This document shows, in pieces, positions 8,969-20,966 of a stretch of DNA of 64,000 nucleotides. Under the pieces are notes generated by a model. That model was given only the letters and a program-made list of their open reading frames with translations. It searched no databases and was not told the DNA's origin. How positions within the stretch are numbered: the stretch's first letter is position 1; every line of letters starts with the position of its first letter. Source of the DNA: Syntrophomonas wolfei subsp. methylbutyratica (GTDB lineage Bacteria; Bacillota; Syntrophomonadia; Syntrophomonadales; Syntrophomonadaceae); contig NZ_BBQT01000002.1 of NCBI RefSeq assembly GCF_001570625.1, positions 186,001-250,000 on the forward strand, given 5' to 3'. The position numbers were made by a program, and so were the translations under genes.

Positions 8969-9556
8969 ATGATTGAAATATTGGTTACGATTATAGTAGT
9001 GGCAATTGTTCTGGGGATGGATGCTCTCTCCTTGGCTATGGGAATGGGATTGCGCGGAGTTTCAAGAAACTATGAAATGAGATTTGTTTTAACAGTGGGT
9101 ATTCTTCATGTCTTAATGCCCCTTTTGGGTTTAAGCCTGGGGATGGTGGCAGGAAGGTTTTTGGGAGTGTGGGCTACCCGGCTGGGAGCCCTGGTTCTGG
9201 TCTACTTGGGTTGGCAAATGCTGCGCAAAGGTTACGCCGAGATTCAACCCCAGAGATATAAGTTTGCCGAGGCTAAAAAGGCTTTGGCCGGTGACAGGCA
9301 AAACACCCTCGATAGCTGGACCGGCATCTTGCTTTTGGGAATTTCTGTAAGCATTGACGCCTTGACAGTTGGCTTTACTTTGGGTACTTTAAAAATGCCC
9401 ATTCTTATTACGGTGTTAATGATGGGATTAATTGCAGCTACTATGAGCTGGGTTGGATTTGCCGGGGGAAGAGTACTGGGTCGCTTAACCGGAAGCTATG
9501 CCCAAATTCTGGGCGGAGTAGTTTTACTGGCCCTGGCAGTAAAGTTTGTGGTTTGA
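8969..9556 (+). CDS. mntP: MntP-family manganese efflux pump
   Basis: A 195-residue protein with six predicted membrane helices in two repeats. Each half carries the conserved acidic motif, GMDALSLAMGMGL near residue 15 and SVSIDALTVGFTLG near residue 133, characteristic of MntP/DUF204 proteins that export Mn2+. The central loop (~90-115) is hydrophilic. The ribosome site before ATG 8969 is weak, and the upstream region consists of R2 repeats, so any native promoter must lie in or just after them. No manganese riboswitch is recognised. Confidence 0.88.
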   Translation: MIEILVTIIVVAIVLGMDALSLAMGMGLRGVSRNYEMRFVLTVGILHVLMPLLGLSLGMVAGRFLGVWATRLGALVLVYLGWQMLRKGYAEIQPQRYKFAEAKKALAGDRQNTLDSWTGILLLGISVSIDALTVGFTLGTLKMPILITVLMMGLIAATMSWVGFAGGRVLGRLTGSYAQILGGVVLLALAVKFVV

Positions 9557-9572
9557 GAGAAGGAAAGCAAGC

Positions 9573-10049
9573 ATGAAAAGAATTCTCTTTGCCTGCACCG
9601 GTAATACCTGCAGGAGCCCAATGGCACAAGCTCTTTTCTCCAAAATTCTAAAGGAAAAGCAATTGCAGTATGACTTTGAAGTGCTTTCAGCCGGTATTTT
9701 TGCCTATCCGGATTGTCCGGCTTCTCCTGAAGCGCTGGAAGTTTTGCGTCAGGAAGAAATAGATATTTCCCAGCATTTATCGCTTCCCCTCACTGATGAA
9801 TTATTGGAAGATGCTCACTTGATTCTTTCTATGACCATAAGCCAGCGCAACTATTTACAGGAGACCTTCCCCCATAAAAGGGAATCTATCTTTTCTCTGG
9901 CTGAGTTTGCGGGGATGGGAGAAATTGATATTATGGATCCTATTGGAAGGGGACGGGAAGCTTATTTGGATACTTTACAGCAGCTAAAGACTATTTTACC
10001 GCAGGTCTTAAAGGTAATACTCCAGCGAAAAAATGCAGGGGGAATATGA
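9573..10049 (+). CDS. low-molecular-weight phosphatase, likely protein arginine phosphatase (YwlE-like)
   Basis: A 158-residue LMW-PTP-fold phosphatase with P-loop [12 protein letters not shown] at residues 7-18 and the general acid Asp in IMDPIGRG near residue 124. The Thr after Asn in the P-loop (NTCRS) is the feature that distinguishes protein-arginine phosphatase YwlE from tyrosine phosphatases, which have Ile or Leu. This fits the arginine kinase McsB encoded at 31.3 kb. It lies between mntP and rpiB; in B. subtilis the ywl genes prfA, prmC, ywlC, mntP, ywlE, rpiB and glyA occur in the same order. Start at ATG 9573 behind AGAAGGA. Confidence 0.87.
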   Translation: MKRILFACTGNTCRSPMAQALFSKILKEKQLQYDFEVLSAGIFAYPDCPASPEALEVLRQEEIDISQHLSLPLTDELLEDAHLILSMTISQRNYLQETFPHKRESIFSLAEFAGMGEIDIMDPIGRGREAYLDTLQQLKTILPQVLKVILQRKNAGGI

Positions 10050-11755
10050 TGAAGCTTATTATTGGCTGTGATCATGCCGGCTTGGAACTCAAGAACGAGA
10101 TTATCGAGGCCCTGAGGGAAGAAGAATATAAAATAATGGATTGTGGAACCTTTAGTAAAGAATCGATGGATTATCCCGACATAGCTGAAGAGGTGGCCCG
10201 GCTGGTCTTGCAGGAAAAGACCCGGGGATTCTTGATTTGCGGAACGGGGATTGGGGTGGCCATAGCGGCCAATAAAATTCCGGGAATAAGAGCAGCGGTA
10301 TGTCATAATATATACAGTGCCCGCCTGGCTCGGGAACATAATGATGCCAATATATTGACACTGGGTGCCCGGGTAACTGGAGGGGGCCTGGCCATAGAAA
10401 TCGTAAAAAGTTTTATAAAAGCTGAATTTCAAGCAGGTAGGCACCTGCGCCGGGTAGAAAAGATAAGCAGATTAGAAAAAAAATGCCTGAGGGAGGAGTC
10501 AAGTCGCATGGATTATATTCAGAATTATGTCAAGCCGGTAGATCCAGAAGTGGCGGAAGCCATAGAAAAGGAAGAGGCCAGGCAAAACAACAAATTGGAG
10601 TTAATTGCTTCGGAAAACTTTGTATCCCGTGCTGTTATGGCGGCTCAGGGTTCGGTGATGACCAATAAATATGCCGAAGGTTTACCCGGGGCCAGGTATT
10701 ATGGTGGTTGTGAATATGTAGACATAGCAGAAGAGCTGGCCCGGGACAGGGTAAAAAAGATTTTCGGAGCCGAACATGCCAATGTGCAACCCCATTCTGG
10801 GGCCCAGGCTAATACAGCGGTATATTTCGCGGCCTTGCAGCCGGGACAAACCATAATGGGTATGAATCTAAATCACGGGGGACATCTTACTCACGGCAGT
10901 AAAGTAAATATATCCGGGAAGTATTTCAATATTGTGGACTATGGGGTCAGCAGGGATACAGAGAGAATTGATTATGAAGAGATACGAGAAATAGCACTAA
11001 AAGCGCGTCCCCAAATGATTGTGGCCGGAGCCAGTGCTTACCCTCGGATTTTGGATTTTAAAAAGTTCCGGGATATTGCTGATGAAGCCGGGGCTCTTCT
11101 TTTTGTGGATATGGCCCATATTGCTGGCCTGGTGGCTGCAGGCCTTCATCCCAGCCCGGTTCCCTATGCCGATTTTGTATCCTCTACTACTCACAAGACT
11201 TTACGTGGACCCCGGGGAGGATTTATTTTATGCCGGCAAGAGTGGGCCAACAAAATAGACAAAGCGGTTTTCCCCGGTATACAGGGAGGGCCTTTGATGC
11301 ATGTAATAGCAGCCAAGGCCGTTTGCTTTAAAGAGGCTCTTACACCGGAATTTAAAGCCTATCAGCAGGGTATTGTCAACAATGCCGCTATATTGGCAAA
11401 GGCTTTGATGGAGCAGGGTTTACGTGTGGTATCGGGAGGAACGGACAATCACCTCATGTTAGTGGATGTTCGCCCTAAAGGACTTACCGGCCGCGACGCC
11501 GAAGCTATTTTGGAATCCATAAATATTACCGTAAACAAGAATGCCATTCCCTTTGATCCGGAGAAGCCCACTGTTACCAGTGGCATCCGGGTAGGAACGC
11601 CAGCGGTTACCAGCCGGGGGCTAAATGGAGACGATATGAGGGAATTGGCCCGTGCTATAACTCTGGTACTGGACAAGCATGATAGCGAGGAAGTAAAGGA
11701 AGAAGCCCGGGGGATAGTAAAAGCCCTTTGTGATAAGTATCCGCTGTATGCCTAG
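10046..11755 (+). CDS. ribose-5-phosphate isomerase B read in frame into serine hydroxymethyltransferase
   Basis: One uninterrupted frame of 569 residues. Residues 1-~145 are RpiB ([10 protein letters not shown], catalytic Cys in [30 protein letters not shown]), which interconverts ribose-5-P and ribulose-5-P. Residues ~155-569 are GlyA. The junction [21 protein letters not shown] contains an A8 run at 10476-10483; removing one A would give a stop (GCC TGA) just where RpiB normally ends. It is either a true fusion, a gene pair separated by slippage, or a sequence error. The glyA part has its own ribosome site and is listed separately. It overlaps the phosphatase gene by four bases. Confidence 0.8.
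   Translation: MMKLIIGCDHAGLELKNEIIEALREEEYKIMDCGTFSKESMDYPDIAEEVARLVLQEKTRGFLICGTGIGVAIAANKIPGIRAAVCHNIYSARLAREHNDANILTLGARVTGGGLAIEIVKSFIKAEFQAGRHLRRVEKISRLEKKCLREESSRMDYIQNYVKPVDPEVAEAIEKEEARQNNKLELIASENFVSRAVMAAQGSVMTNKYAEGLPGARYYGGCEYVDIAEELARDRVKKIFGAEHANVQPHSGAQANTAVYFAALQPGQTIMGMNLNHGGHLTHGSKVNISGKYFNIVDYGVSRDTERIDYEEIREIALKARPQMIVAGASAYPRILDFKKFRDIADEAGALLFVDMAHIAGLVAAGLHPSPVPYADFVSSTTHKTLRGPRGGFILCRQEWANKIDKAVFPGIQGGPLMHVIAAKAVCFKEALTPEFKAYQQGIVNNAAILAKALMEQGLRVVSGGTDNHLMLVDVRPKGLTGRDAEAILESINITVNKNAIPFDPEKPTVTSGIRVGTPAVTSRGLNGDDMRELARAITLVLDKHDSEEVKEEARGIVKALCDKYPLYA
10508..11755 (+). CDS. glyA: serine hydroxymethyltransferase (internal start)
   Basis: 415 residues from ATG 10508, the normal full length of SHMT, with GGGAGGAG nine bases upstream. 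The PLP enzyme converts serine and tetrahydrofolate into glycine and 5,10-methylene-THF, the cofactor used by the thymidylate synthase at 49.2 kb. Motifs: [36 protein letters not shown], the PLP-Lys stretch [15 protein letters not shown], and [14 protein letters not shown]. Because the same frame is open upstream through rpiB, both a 415-residue and a 569-residue product are possible. Confidence 0.93.
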   Translation: MDYIQNYVKPVDPEVAEAIEKEEARQNNKLELIASENFVSRAVMAAQGSVMTNKYAEGLPGARYYGGCEYVDIAEELARDRVKKIFGAEHANVQPHSGAQANTAVYFAALQPGQTIMGMNLNHGGHLTHGSKVNISGKYFNIVDYGVSRDTERIDYEEIREIALKARPQMIVAGASAYPRILDFKKFRDIADEAGALLFVDMAHIAGLVAAGLHPSPVPYADFVSSTTHKTLRGPRGGFILCRQEWANKIDKAVFPGIQGGPLMHVIAAKAVCFKEALTPEFKAYQQGIVNNAAILAKALMEQGLRVVSGGTDNHLMLVDVRPKGLTGRDAEAILESINITVNKNAIPFDPEKPTVTSGIRVGTPAVTSRGLNGDDMRELARAITLVLDKHDSEEVKEEARGIVKALCDKYPLYA

Positions 11756-11821
11756 GAGAAATCTTAATAAAATTTTGGTAGATTACCCCGTCCAGGGAAC
11801 AAGTAGAGGTTGAGGTAAAAA

Positions 11822-12301
11822 ATGTTAGGTGAGAGGCCAAATTGGGACGAATATTTTTTGCAATTGGCTGATTTGGTAGCAACACGCTCCACTTGCCTGA
11901 GAAGGCAGGTAGGGGCAGTGCTGGTAAAGAATGAGCGCATTATTTCCACTGGCTACAACGGAGCTCCGCGTGGACTGGAGCATTGCCTGGATACAGGCTG
12001 TTTGCGTGAGGAACAAGGTATTCCCTCGGGACATCGCTATGAACTATGCCGGGGGGTGCACGCTGAACAAAACGCATTAATTAATGCGGCTTATTATGGA
12101 GTAAGCACCTCGGAAGCTGTACTCTATTGCACCAATCAGCCCTGTATTATTTGTGCCCGGATGATAATAAATGCTGGTATAATAAGAATTGTGCACCGGG
12201 GTAATTTTGATGATGATTTGGCCATAAAATTTTTAAGGGAAGCAGGCATAGAGCTGGTATTCATACCCCGGCAAGGCGAGGAAGCTAACCATAGCGGATA
12301 A
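11822..12301 (+). CDS. dCMP deaminase (ComEB-like)
   Basis: A 159-residue zinc deaminase of the cytidine/deoxycytidylate family that turns dCMP into dUMP, substrate of thymidylate synthase. Zinc and catalytic residues are visible in [15 protein letters not shown] (His-Ala-Glu) and [12 protein letters not shown] (PCxxC). [12 protein letters not shown] and the C/H-rich insertion between strands are typical of dCMP deaminases, which bind a second zinc. ATG 11822 follows TTGAGGT. Residues 1-14 match the family start ([19 protein letters not shown]). Confidence 0.93.
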   Translation: MLGERPNWDEYFLQLADLVATRSTCLRRQVGAVLVKNERIISTGYNGAPRGLEHCLDTGCLREEQGIPSGHRYELCRGVHAEQNALINAAYYGVSTSEAVLYCTNQPCIICARMIINAGIIRIVHRGNFDDDLAIKFLREAGIELVFIPRQGEEANHSG

Positions 12302-12317
12302 TTAGCTTTAATCAATT

Positions 12318-12451
12318 ATAACGAGGTGAAATATATCCCCTGCTTCTTTAAGCGGTCGAATTCTTATTAACAAAATAGGTAGCGGGTTCTAATCCCCACC
12401 TCGTTGCAGCGGTGTGTTGAAACTGCTCCGCAGTTTCTTCCGATACTTTAA
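12318..12451 (+). repeat. R1 interspersed repeat, copy 2
   Basis: Full copy between the dCMP deaminase and the MazG-like gene. Its ends pair exactly: AACGAGGTG at the left and CACCTCGTT toward the right. It ends CTTCCGATACTTTAAG and is 22 bases from the ATG of the next gene. Confidence 0.85.
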
Positions 12452-12472
12452 GAATAATGGTGGTAATATCTT

Positions 12473-12784
12473 ATGGAGACAAAGACCCTGTCCTTACCCA
12501 GGCTTAATCAACTTAACCCCACTCTGGAATCAACCGCCTTGAAACTTATGGAAGAGGCCGGCGAACTAGCACAGGTAATAGGTAAATACCGGGGAATGAG
12601 CGGTGAAAAAGTAGAAGTTAACGGAGATCTAGTGGTAAAACAGATTGCGCGGGAACTCTTGGATGTGGCTCAGACAGCAGTTACCATGATGTTTGTGATG
12701 GAAGAACAATTTGATCTTAACATTGAAGATCTCTTAAAGGATCATTGGGGGAAGCTGGAACGCAAAGGATATTTATCCCGGTGA
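12473..12784 (+). CDS. MazG-like nucleotide pyrophosphohydrolase
   Basis: A 103-residue all-alpha protein of the MazG/NTP-pyrophosphohydrolase superfamily. The metal-binding pattern is visible as KLMEEAGELAQVIGKY (ExxE, ~24-38) and ARELLDVAQTAVTMM (ExxD, ~61-75). Such short MazG-like proteins hydrolyse non-canonical or excess NTPs; the true substrate cannot be read here. The neighbouring dCMP deaminase fits a nucleotide-pool role. The ribosome site is modest (GGTGGT), lying just after R1 copy 2. Confidence 0.8.
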   Translation: METKTLSLPRLNQLNPTLESTALKLMEEAGELAQVIGKYRGMSGEKVEVNGDLVVKQIARELLDVAQTAVTMMFVMEEQFDLNIEDLLKDHWGKLERKGYLSR

Positions 12785-13121
12785 AAAGCTTTGTAAAAAG
12801 ATTATAATGGAACTGGAAGACAAGCTCGCTAAAATATCGATGTAATATACTATTACTTCCAAAGCGGTTCTAAAAAATCGAAATTAACCAAAGCAATAAA
12901 AGGATTTTTCTATCCTATAACGAATTAAAAATACTTATCCATAAAAAACTGTAGAATATAAACGGTCGCCCTTATTCCGAACCAAATAAATTCGTCATTT
13001 TGAAGAGAAATAGCATTTGATTTTAGCCCAAAAATTTTATTTTGTGAAAAAAGGATTTTGCCTATTTATGACGAATAGGGAATAGGGGATACTGCAGCAT
13101 AAGGACAAAAGGTGTGAGTTA
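12785..13121. other. AT-rich leader region of the ATP synthase operon
   Basis: A 337-base gap with no gene. It is markedly AT-rich and contains two copies of an imperfect ~30-base motif, AAAAGGATTTTTCTAT...ACGAAT at about 12897-12926 and AAAAGGATTTTGCCTAT...ACGAAT at about 13046-13077. It must carry the operon promoter, but I see no unambiguous -35/-10 pair. Confidence 0.5.
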
Positions 13122-13385
13122 ATGGCGGAAAAAGGCAGCAAAAACTGGGTCAAAGGACTTAGTGATGCGATAAACCTGGCCACTACAGTTGCAGCAGCAG
13201 TAGCCCTGGGATACTTTGCCGGCAAGTGGCTGGATGGGAAATTCGACACTGAGCCATGGTTGACTGTGGCTGGTTTTATGTTGGGAGTGGCTACAGGCAT
13301 TAAGGCCATGTGGGAAAAGAGTTTTCCTATAAAGAAAAGCATCCAAGATATCAAAGAAAAAACCTCCAAACGAGAAAATGAGTAA
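13122..13385 (+). CDS. AtpZ/AtpI-family ATP synthase accessory protein
   Basis: An 87-residue protein with two hydrophobic helices (~18-36 and ~48-64) joined by GKWLDGKFDTEPWLTVAGFMLG, the typical AtpZ/AtpI (AtpQ) hairpin. These small proteins precede the F-type ATP synthase genes in many Firmicutes and are linked to c-ring assembly or Mg2+ handling. It is the first gene of the operon. ATG 13122 follows AAGGTGTGAG. A separate atpI is not present before atpB. Confidence 0.8.
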   Translation: MAEKGSKNWVKGLSDAINLATTVAAAVALGYFAGKWLDGKFDTEPWLTVAGFMLGVATGIKAMWEKSFPIKKSIQDIKEKTSKRENE

Positions 13386-13551
13386 ACAATATATTTAAAT
13401 CAGGCTCGATTCTTGGTAAGCCTCTATTTCTAAAATCTAATAGTTAAGATTTAATCCAGTAGTTTCGCGAGTCTAAAGTTTTGCGCTCAGTCCGGGGATA
13501 AGGGGCTGGCAAAACTGCGATAAGTACATGTAAGGAAGGGGGGAAAGAGAA

Positions 13552-14235
13552 ATGATATTTGGTATGTGGGATAGTACCTTGTTTCATCTTGGTCCCATTC
13601 CAGTTGACCATCTAATTGTTACAGAATGGGTTATAATAGCTTTCATCGGTATTATAGCTATGACCGCAACAAAAAACATGCAGATGGTTCCGAGAGGTTT
13701 ACAAAATGCTTTTGAAGCCATTGTATTGTGGACTTATGACTTCTTTACTCAGTTAATGGATAAAGAAAGCGTTGCCAAGAAATGGGCTCCGTTACTTACG
13801 TCGTTCTTCCTGTTTATCTTACTAAGCAACTACAGCGGACTCATTCCTGGAGCAGCCCGCATTGAAGGCTTTCAGCCTCCCACCAGTAACTGGAACGTTA
13901 CCATGACCTTAGCTTTAATTACATTCTTTTCGGTTCATATCGCCGGATTCTCCGAGCACGGAGGACATTATCTGCACCATTTTGTAAGCCCGAGCTGGGC
14001 GATGTTGCCCTTGAACCTGGTCGAAGAGGTGGCGCACCCGTTGTCCCTCACCGTTCGTCTATTCGGTAACATATTTGGTGAAGAAATGGTTATTGCATAT
14101 CTGTTGTTTATGGCACCATTTATTGTGCCATCTGCGATAATGGGCCTGAGTTTGCTCTTGGGTGCTATCCAGGCCATAGTGTTTACAATACTATCGGCTA
14201 GCTATATAGCGGCTGCTGCTGGAGAGGGTCATTAA
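13552..14235 (+). CDS. atpB: F0F1 ATP synthase subunit a
   Basis: 227 residues with five or six membrane helices, forming the ion half-channel of the F0 motor. The essential stator Arg lies in PLSLTVRLFGNIFGEEMV (~165-182). The C-terminal helices include LLLGAIQAIVFTILSASYIAAA. The start is ATG 13552 with GGAAGGGGGGAAAG upstream. It follows the AtpZ-like gene after 166 bases and precedes atpE. Confidence 0.95.
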   Translation: MIFGMWDSTLFHLGPIPVDHLIVTEWVIIAFIGIIAMTATKNMQMVPRGLQNAFEAIVLWTYDFFTQLMDKESVAKKWAPLLTSFFLFILLSNYSGLIPGAARIEGFQPPTSNWNVTMTLALITFFSVHIAGFSEHGGHYLHHFVSPSWAMLPLNLVEEVAHPLSLTVRLFGNIFGEEMVIAYLLFMAPFIVPSAIMGLSLLLGAIQAIVFTILSASYIAAAAGEGH

Positions 14236-14271
14236 AAAATTAAAATATAGCTCAATGAATAAACCATCTGA

Positions 14272-14511
<240 letters not shown>

Positions 14512-14627
14512 TTAATGAAGTAAAAATCTCGATTTAGGGGCGGTAAAGGCGTTTAAGAACTTTATAGAACTTAGAACCTTATCGCCCCAAAAACTATTTT
14601 GCTCTTGAGATTGGAGGTAGCACATCC

Positions 14628-15248
14628 GTGAGAAGGAACAGGAGATTCTATTTATCGGTCCTCCTCGTGACCATGGTTATGATATTGGGATTTGCCACCT
14701 TCTGCATGGCATCAGGCGGAGGTAATGTGCCTGTCCCGCAACCGGACGGCAAGACGCCTGCATTCGGGAACCTTTATGCAATCGGTTGGTCGGCAGTTAA
14801 CTTCCTGGTTCTGCTGGCTCTTATGTACAAGTTCGCTTATGGTCCTATCAATAATATGCTGGAACAGCGGACAAATGCCATTGAAGGCTCTTTGAAGCAT
14901 GCAGAAGAAGTCAAACTAGAAGTAGAACAAATGAGAAAAGAAACCGCCAGCAACCTGGCAGAATCCCGTAAAGAGGCTCAAGAAATTGTTGCTCGTGCGA
15001 CCAAAGCGGCAGAAGAGTCCAAAAACGAAATCATAGCCAAGGCCAAAGAAGAGTCCACATTAATCAAAAACAAAGCAGCGGCTGAGATTCAGGCTGCCAC
15101 CGAGCAGGCCAAGCTGGAACTCAAAGATGCGGCCGTTTCCCTGGCTATATTGGCTGCGGAAAAGGTATTGAGCCGGGCTATTAATGATGATGATCACAAA
15201 AACCTGGTTAAACAATTTGTTAACGAGGCGGGCGATCTATTATGTTAA
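14628..15248 (+). CDS. atpF: F0F1 ATP synthase subunit b
   Basis: 206 residues, the peripheral stalk. Unlike the usual single N-terminal anchor, this protein has an extra hydrophobic segment at 8-28 (LSVLLVTMVMILGFATFCMA), looking like a signal peptide, before the conserved anchor IGWSAVNFLVLLALMYKF (~53-70). A long Ala/Glu/Lys coiled coil follows. GTG 14628 has GGAGGT upstream. It overlaps atpH by seven bases. Similar extended b subunits occur in some Clostridia. Confidence 0.92.
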   Translation: MRRNRRFYLSVLLVTMVMILGFATFCMASGGGNVPVPQPDGKTPAFGNLYAIGWSAVNFLVLLALMYKFAYGPINNMLEQRTNAIEGSLKHAEEVKLEVEQMRKETASNLAESRKEAQEIVARATKAAEESKNEIIAKAKEESTLIKNKAAAEIQAATEQAKLELKDAAVSLAILAAEKVLSRAINDDDHKNLVKQFVNEAGDLLC

Positions 15249-15790
15249 ACAAGAGCGTCGCCAGGCGCTATGCTGAAGCATTTTTTAGCATTGCTCGGGA
15301 AACGGGAAAAGTAGATGAACTTCAGCAGGAGCTGGAAAAGTTAGTTAGTATCATTGAATCCACCGAAAATTTACCAGAATACTTTGCCCATCTTTTAATA
15401 CCGGCCAAAGCCAAAAAGGAAGTGGCCAATAAGATCTTTGGAGGACAGGTTTCCCAGCTAACTTTGAACTTCTTAAATATGGTTATCGATAAACGCCGGG
15501 AGACTTATATCGGGTTAATCAGCGAGGAATACCGGGACATGGCTGATGAACTGAGGAATATTACCAAGGCTGAGCTGACTGCAGCTGTTCCAGTTTCAGA
15601 AGCGGACATGAAGAATCTGGAACAGAATATCTCAGCTAAAACCGGGAAGACGGTTCAACTTAGTTTGAAGGTTGACCCCGGACTGATAGGTGGCTTGAAA
15701 ATACGAATAGGTGACCAGATCGTGGATGCCACCGTTGCCAAGAAACTCGAAATGTTAAAAGAACAACTTAAACAAGCAAAGATAAGTTAA
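15242..15790 (+). CDS. atpH: F0F1 ATP synthase subunit delta
   Basis: 182 residues; the stator protein joining subunit b to the top of the alpha-beta hexamer. It begins NKSVARRYAEAFFSIARE, has the helical N-domain motif LNFLNMVIDKRRE near residue 80 and the C-terminal strand block PGLIGGLKIRIGDQIVDATV, all typical of OSCP/delta. It overlaps the end of atpF, so translation is coupled. Confidence 0.95.
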   Translation: MLNKSVARRYAEAFFSIARETGKVDELQQELEKLVSIIESTENLPEYFAHLLIPAKAKKEVANKIFGGQVSQLTLNFLNMVIDKRRETYIGLISEEYRDMADELRNITKAELTAAVPVSEADMKNLEQNISAKTGKTVQLSLKVDPGLIGGLKIRIGDQIVDATVAKKLEMLKEQLKQAKIS

Positions 15791-15812
15791 TGCGATAGGG
15801 GTGAGCACATAA

Positions 15813-17327
<1,515 letters not shown>

Positions 17328-17339
17328 GTGGTGATCTAG

Positions 17340-18236
17340 ATGGCAGGAGCAGGTGTAAGAGAATTTAAGCGCAGAATAAGAAGTGTTCAAAATACCCAGC
17401 AGATTACCAAAGCCATGAAGATGGTGGCAGCGGCCAAGTTGCGGCGAGCTCAGGAAGCAGCCGAGTCATCCCGGCCTTATAACGAAACTTTGAAGGGAAC
17501 ACTGGCCCGATTAGCGGCGGTATCCTTTGATGTCCGGCATCCATTGCTGGTAAAAAGAGAAGAAGTACGAAAAGTTGGTTATATAGTAGTAACTGCAGAT
17601 CGCGGCCTCTGTGGTGGTTATAATACCAATATTATCCGGGCCGCCAACCATGCCATTGCCGAGGATGAGAGAAAAGTTGAAACCGGTATTGTTGCTGTAG
17701 GCAGGAAGTCCCGCGATTTTTATCGTAAACGGGGCGGTGTTGATGCAGAGTTTGTTAATTTGGGCGATAATATCAGTTATGCCGATGCCCGTGAAATAGG
17801 ACAATATGTTACCAATGCTTATGAGAATGAGGAAGTAGACGAAGTGTACCTCGTCTATGCCAAATTTATTAATGTATTGCGACAGGTACCAACTGTGACC
17901 AAGCTTTTACCCATAGAACCCCCTACCCAGGAGGAAGAAAGCAGTGATATCAAAGAAACACGGCAAGTGGACTACATTTATGAGCCCAGTGCCGAGGATA
18001 TTTTGCTGGCATTGCTACCCAGGTATGTTGGTAGTCAGATATACAACGCTATGCTGGAAGGTAAAGCCAGCGAGCAGGGAGCAAGAATGACAGCTATGGG
18101 TAATGCTACCGAGAATGCCAAAGAAATAATTAGCAACCTTACTCTGGAAATGAACAAGGTAAGACAGGCGGCCATCACTGATGAAATCCTCGACATTGTT
18201 GGTGGTGCCGAAGCCCTCAATAAAGGAGGAAAGTAG
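17340..18236 (+). CDS. atpG: F0F1 ATP synthase subunit gamma
   Basis: 298 residues, the central rotor shaft. The N-terminal helix has REFKRRIRSVQNTQQITKAMKMVAAAKLRRA (conserved in all gamma subunits) and the C-terminal helix TAMGNATENAKEIISNLTLEMNKVRQAAITDEI. The middle Rossmann-like domain includes TADRGLCGGYNTNI. A short acidic insertion (PPTQEEESSDIKE) sits near residue 200. Confidence 0.96.
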   Translation: MAGAGVREFKRRIRSVQNTQQITKAMKMVAAAKLRRAQEAAESSRPYNETLKGTLARLAAVSFDVRHPLLVKREEVRKVGYIVVTADRGLCGGYNTNIIRAANHAIAEDERKVETGIVAVGRKSRDFYRKRGGVDAEFVNLGDNISYADAREIGQYVTNAYENEEVDEVYLVYAKFINVLRQVPTVTKLLPIEPPTQEEESSDIKETRQVDYIYEPSAEDILLALLPRYVGSQIYNAMLEGKASEQGARMTAMGNATENAKEIISNLTLEMNKVRQAAITDEILDIVGGAEALNKGGK

Positions 18237-19670
<1,434 letters not shown>

Positions 19671-19673
19671 CCT

Positions 19674-20087
19674 ATGGCAGAGAGTACCTTTATGCTGGAA
19701 GTAGTTACTCCGGAAAGGATACTATACCGGGACGAGATCCAGTTTATGGTGGCTCCAGGTATAGAAGGCGAACTGGGAATTATGAAAAACCATGCCCCTT
19801 TGGTAGCAGCATTAAATATTGGCGTATTGCGCTACCAGACCTCTACTGGTGTAGACAAGCGTATGGCTATTAGCGGTGGTTTTATGGAAGTTATTGATAA
19901 TGGAACCCGTGTTCTGGCAGAGACTGCAGAACATGGGAGTGAAATTGATGTATTGAGAGCCAAGGCCGCTAAGGAAAGGGCAGAAAAAAGACTTGAAGTA
20001 AGAAGCGAAGAAATTAATCATGCTCGTGCCAAAATGGCTCTGCAGAGAGCTATTGCCCGGATCAGGGCCAGCGAGAAACCCCTTTAG
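19674..20087 (+). CDS. atpC: F0F1 ATP synthase subunit epsilon
   Basis: 137 residues, full length with both the N-terminal beta-sandwich (TPERILYRDEIQFMVAPGIEGELGIMKNHAPLVAAL) and the C-terminal helical hairpin (RAKMALQRAIARIRA), which can inhibit ATP hydrolysis. It is the last gene of the operon and is followed by a strong terminator. Confidence 0.95.
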   Translation: MAESTFMLEVVTPERILYRDEIQFMVAPGIEGELGIMKNHAPLVAALNIGVLRYQTSTGVDKRMAISGGFMEVIDNGTRVLAETAEHGSEIDVLRAKAAKERAEKRLEVRSEEINHARAKMALQRAIARIRASEKPL

Positions 20088-20111
20088 TATCCTGGAATGA
20101 CAATCATAAGA

Positions 20112-20148
20112 CAAAGCCGGAAGGAAAAAAAGTTTCCTTCCGGCTTTG
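20112..20148 (+). terminator. terminator of the atp operon
   Basis: A 12-base perfect stem, AAGCCGGAAGGA with TCCTTCCGGCTT, with an A/T-rich loop, 25 bases after the atpC stop. The T tract after the stem is short. Confidence 0.8.
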
Positions 20149-20226
20149 AAATTTTGGGATTAGATTATATAATAAAGCAATATAGATATACATACTTATT
20201 GGGAGGAGTTAAAAATTCATATCCCT

Positions 20227-20502
20227 ATGGAAAAGATCATTGCCAGTAGTTTTCTGCCGGTAACATCTTTTGCATTCAATTATGAGTTCAATATGAATAG
20301 CATGGTCAGGTATTTGATTATTATTACCCTGTGCTATTATTTTTTAAAAGGACTCATTTATTTGTTACTATGGCAGACCACCCACAAAATTGAGGAGAGG
20401 GCCAGAGAGCAGAAACGTAAGGAAAAAGAGAAACGGGAGAGTATGCGACGAATTTGGGAGGACGAGGAGATTGAGAGGGATGATGATAGCAATTGGTGGT
20501 GA
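20227..20502 (+). CDS. small membrane protein of unknown function
   Basis: 91 residues: one hydrophobic segment (YLIIITLCYYFLKGLIYLLL, ~31-50), then a highly charged tail (EERAREQKRKEKEKRE) ending in DDDSNWW. No family recognised. The purine-rich site GGGAGGAG is about 17 bases before the ATG, further than usual, so the start may be off. It sits directly before another single-span charged protein of the same style, and the two may be related or form one unit. Confidence 0.55.
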   Translation: MEKIIASSFLPVTSFAFNYEFNMNSMVRYLIIITLCYYFLKGLIYLLLWQTTHKIEERAREQKRKEKEKRESMRRIWEDEEIERDDDSNWW

Positions 20503-20539
20503 TAGGTTTTAAGGAATAACGGCAAAAAGGGGGAGTTAG

Positions 20540-20848
20540 ATGAGAACCATGTTTCTTATTCTTATTGGCGTTGTTTTTGTTATAACTATGGTATTTGCTG
20601 TTTTAATTTGGCGGCAAACCATAAAATTAGAGAAAAGTGCCCTGGCGGCAAAACAACGCAAAGAAGCTTATTTGCAACAGCTCGAGATAGAGAGACAAGC
20701 GGAGATAGAGAGACAAGCGGAGATAGAGAGACAGGAAGCATTGGCAAGAGCTAGAGAAGATGAAAAGCAGAAAACGGAAATGAATAATGATAATGATGGG
20801 AGCAAACCGGAGAACCAGGGTGAAGCATCACCCATTAGCTCTAATTAA
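20540..20848 (+). CDS. small membrane-anchored protein with EIERQA repeats
   Basis: 102 residues: an N-terminal membrane segment (MFLILIGVVFVITMVFAVLIW), then a charged helical stretch in which EIERQA is repeated about three times because of an 18-bp DNA tandem repeat at about 20687-20735, then a Glu/Asn/Ser-rich tail. No family recognised. Same layout as the preceding gene (membrane anchor plus charged coiled region). GGGGGAG lies before ATG 20540, and a terminator follows the stop. Confidence 0.6.
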   Translation: MRTMFLILIGVVFVITMVFAVLIWRQTIKLEKSALAAKQRKEAYLQQLEIERQAEIERQAEIERQEALARAREDEKQKTEMNNDNDGSKPENQGEASPISSN

Positions 20849-20860
20849 ATACCGCAACAA

Positions 20861-20891
20861 GACCTGACTAGTGTCAGGTCCTTTATTTTTT
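20861..20891 (+). terminator. terminator after the small membrane protein pair
   Basis: GACCTGACTAGTGTCAGGTC forms an eight-base stem, followed by CTTTATTTTTT, 12 bases after the stop codon. Confidence 0.8.
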
Positions 20892-20966
20892 ACTGCTTAA
20901 TAGTTAACGGAATAAAGCATTCTTCCCCCGGCAATAATTAACAATAAAAGATCTGGGGGAATTATT

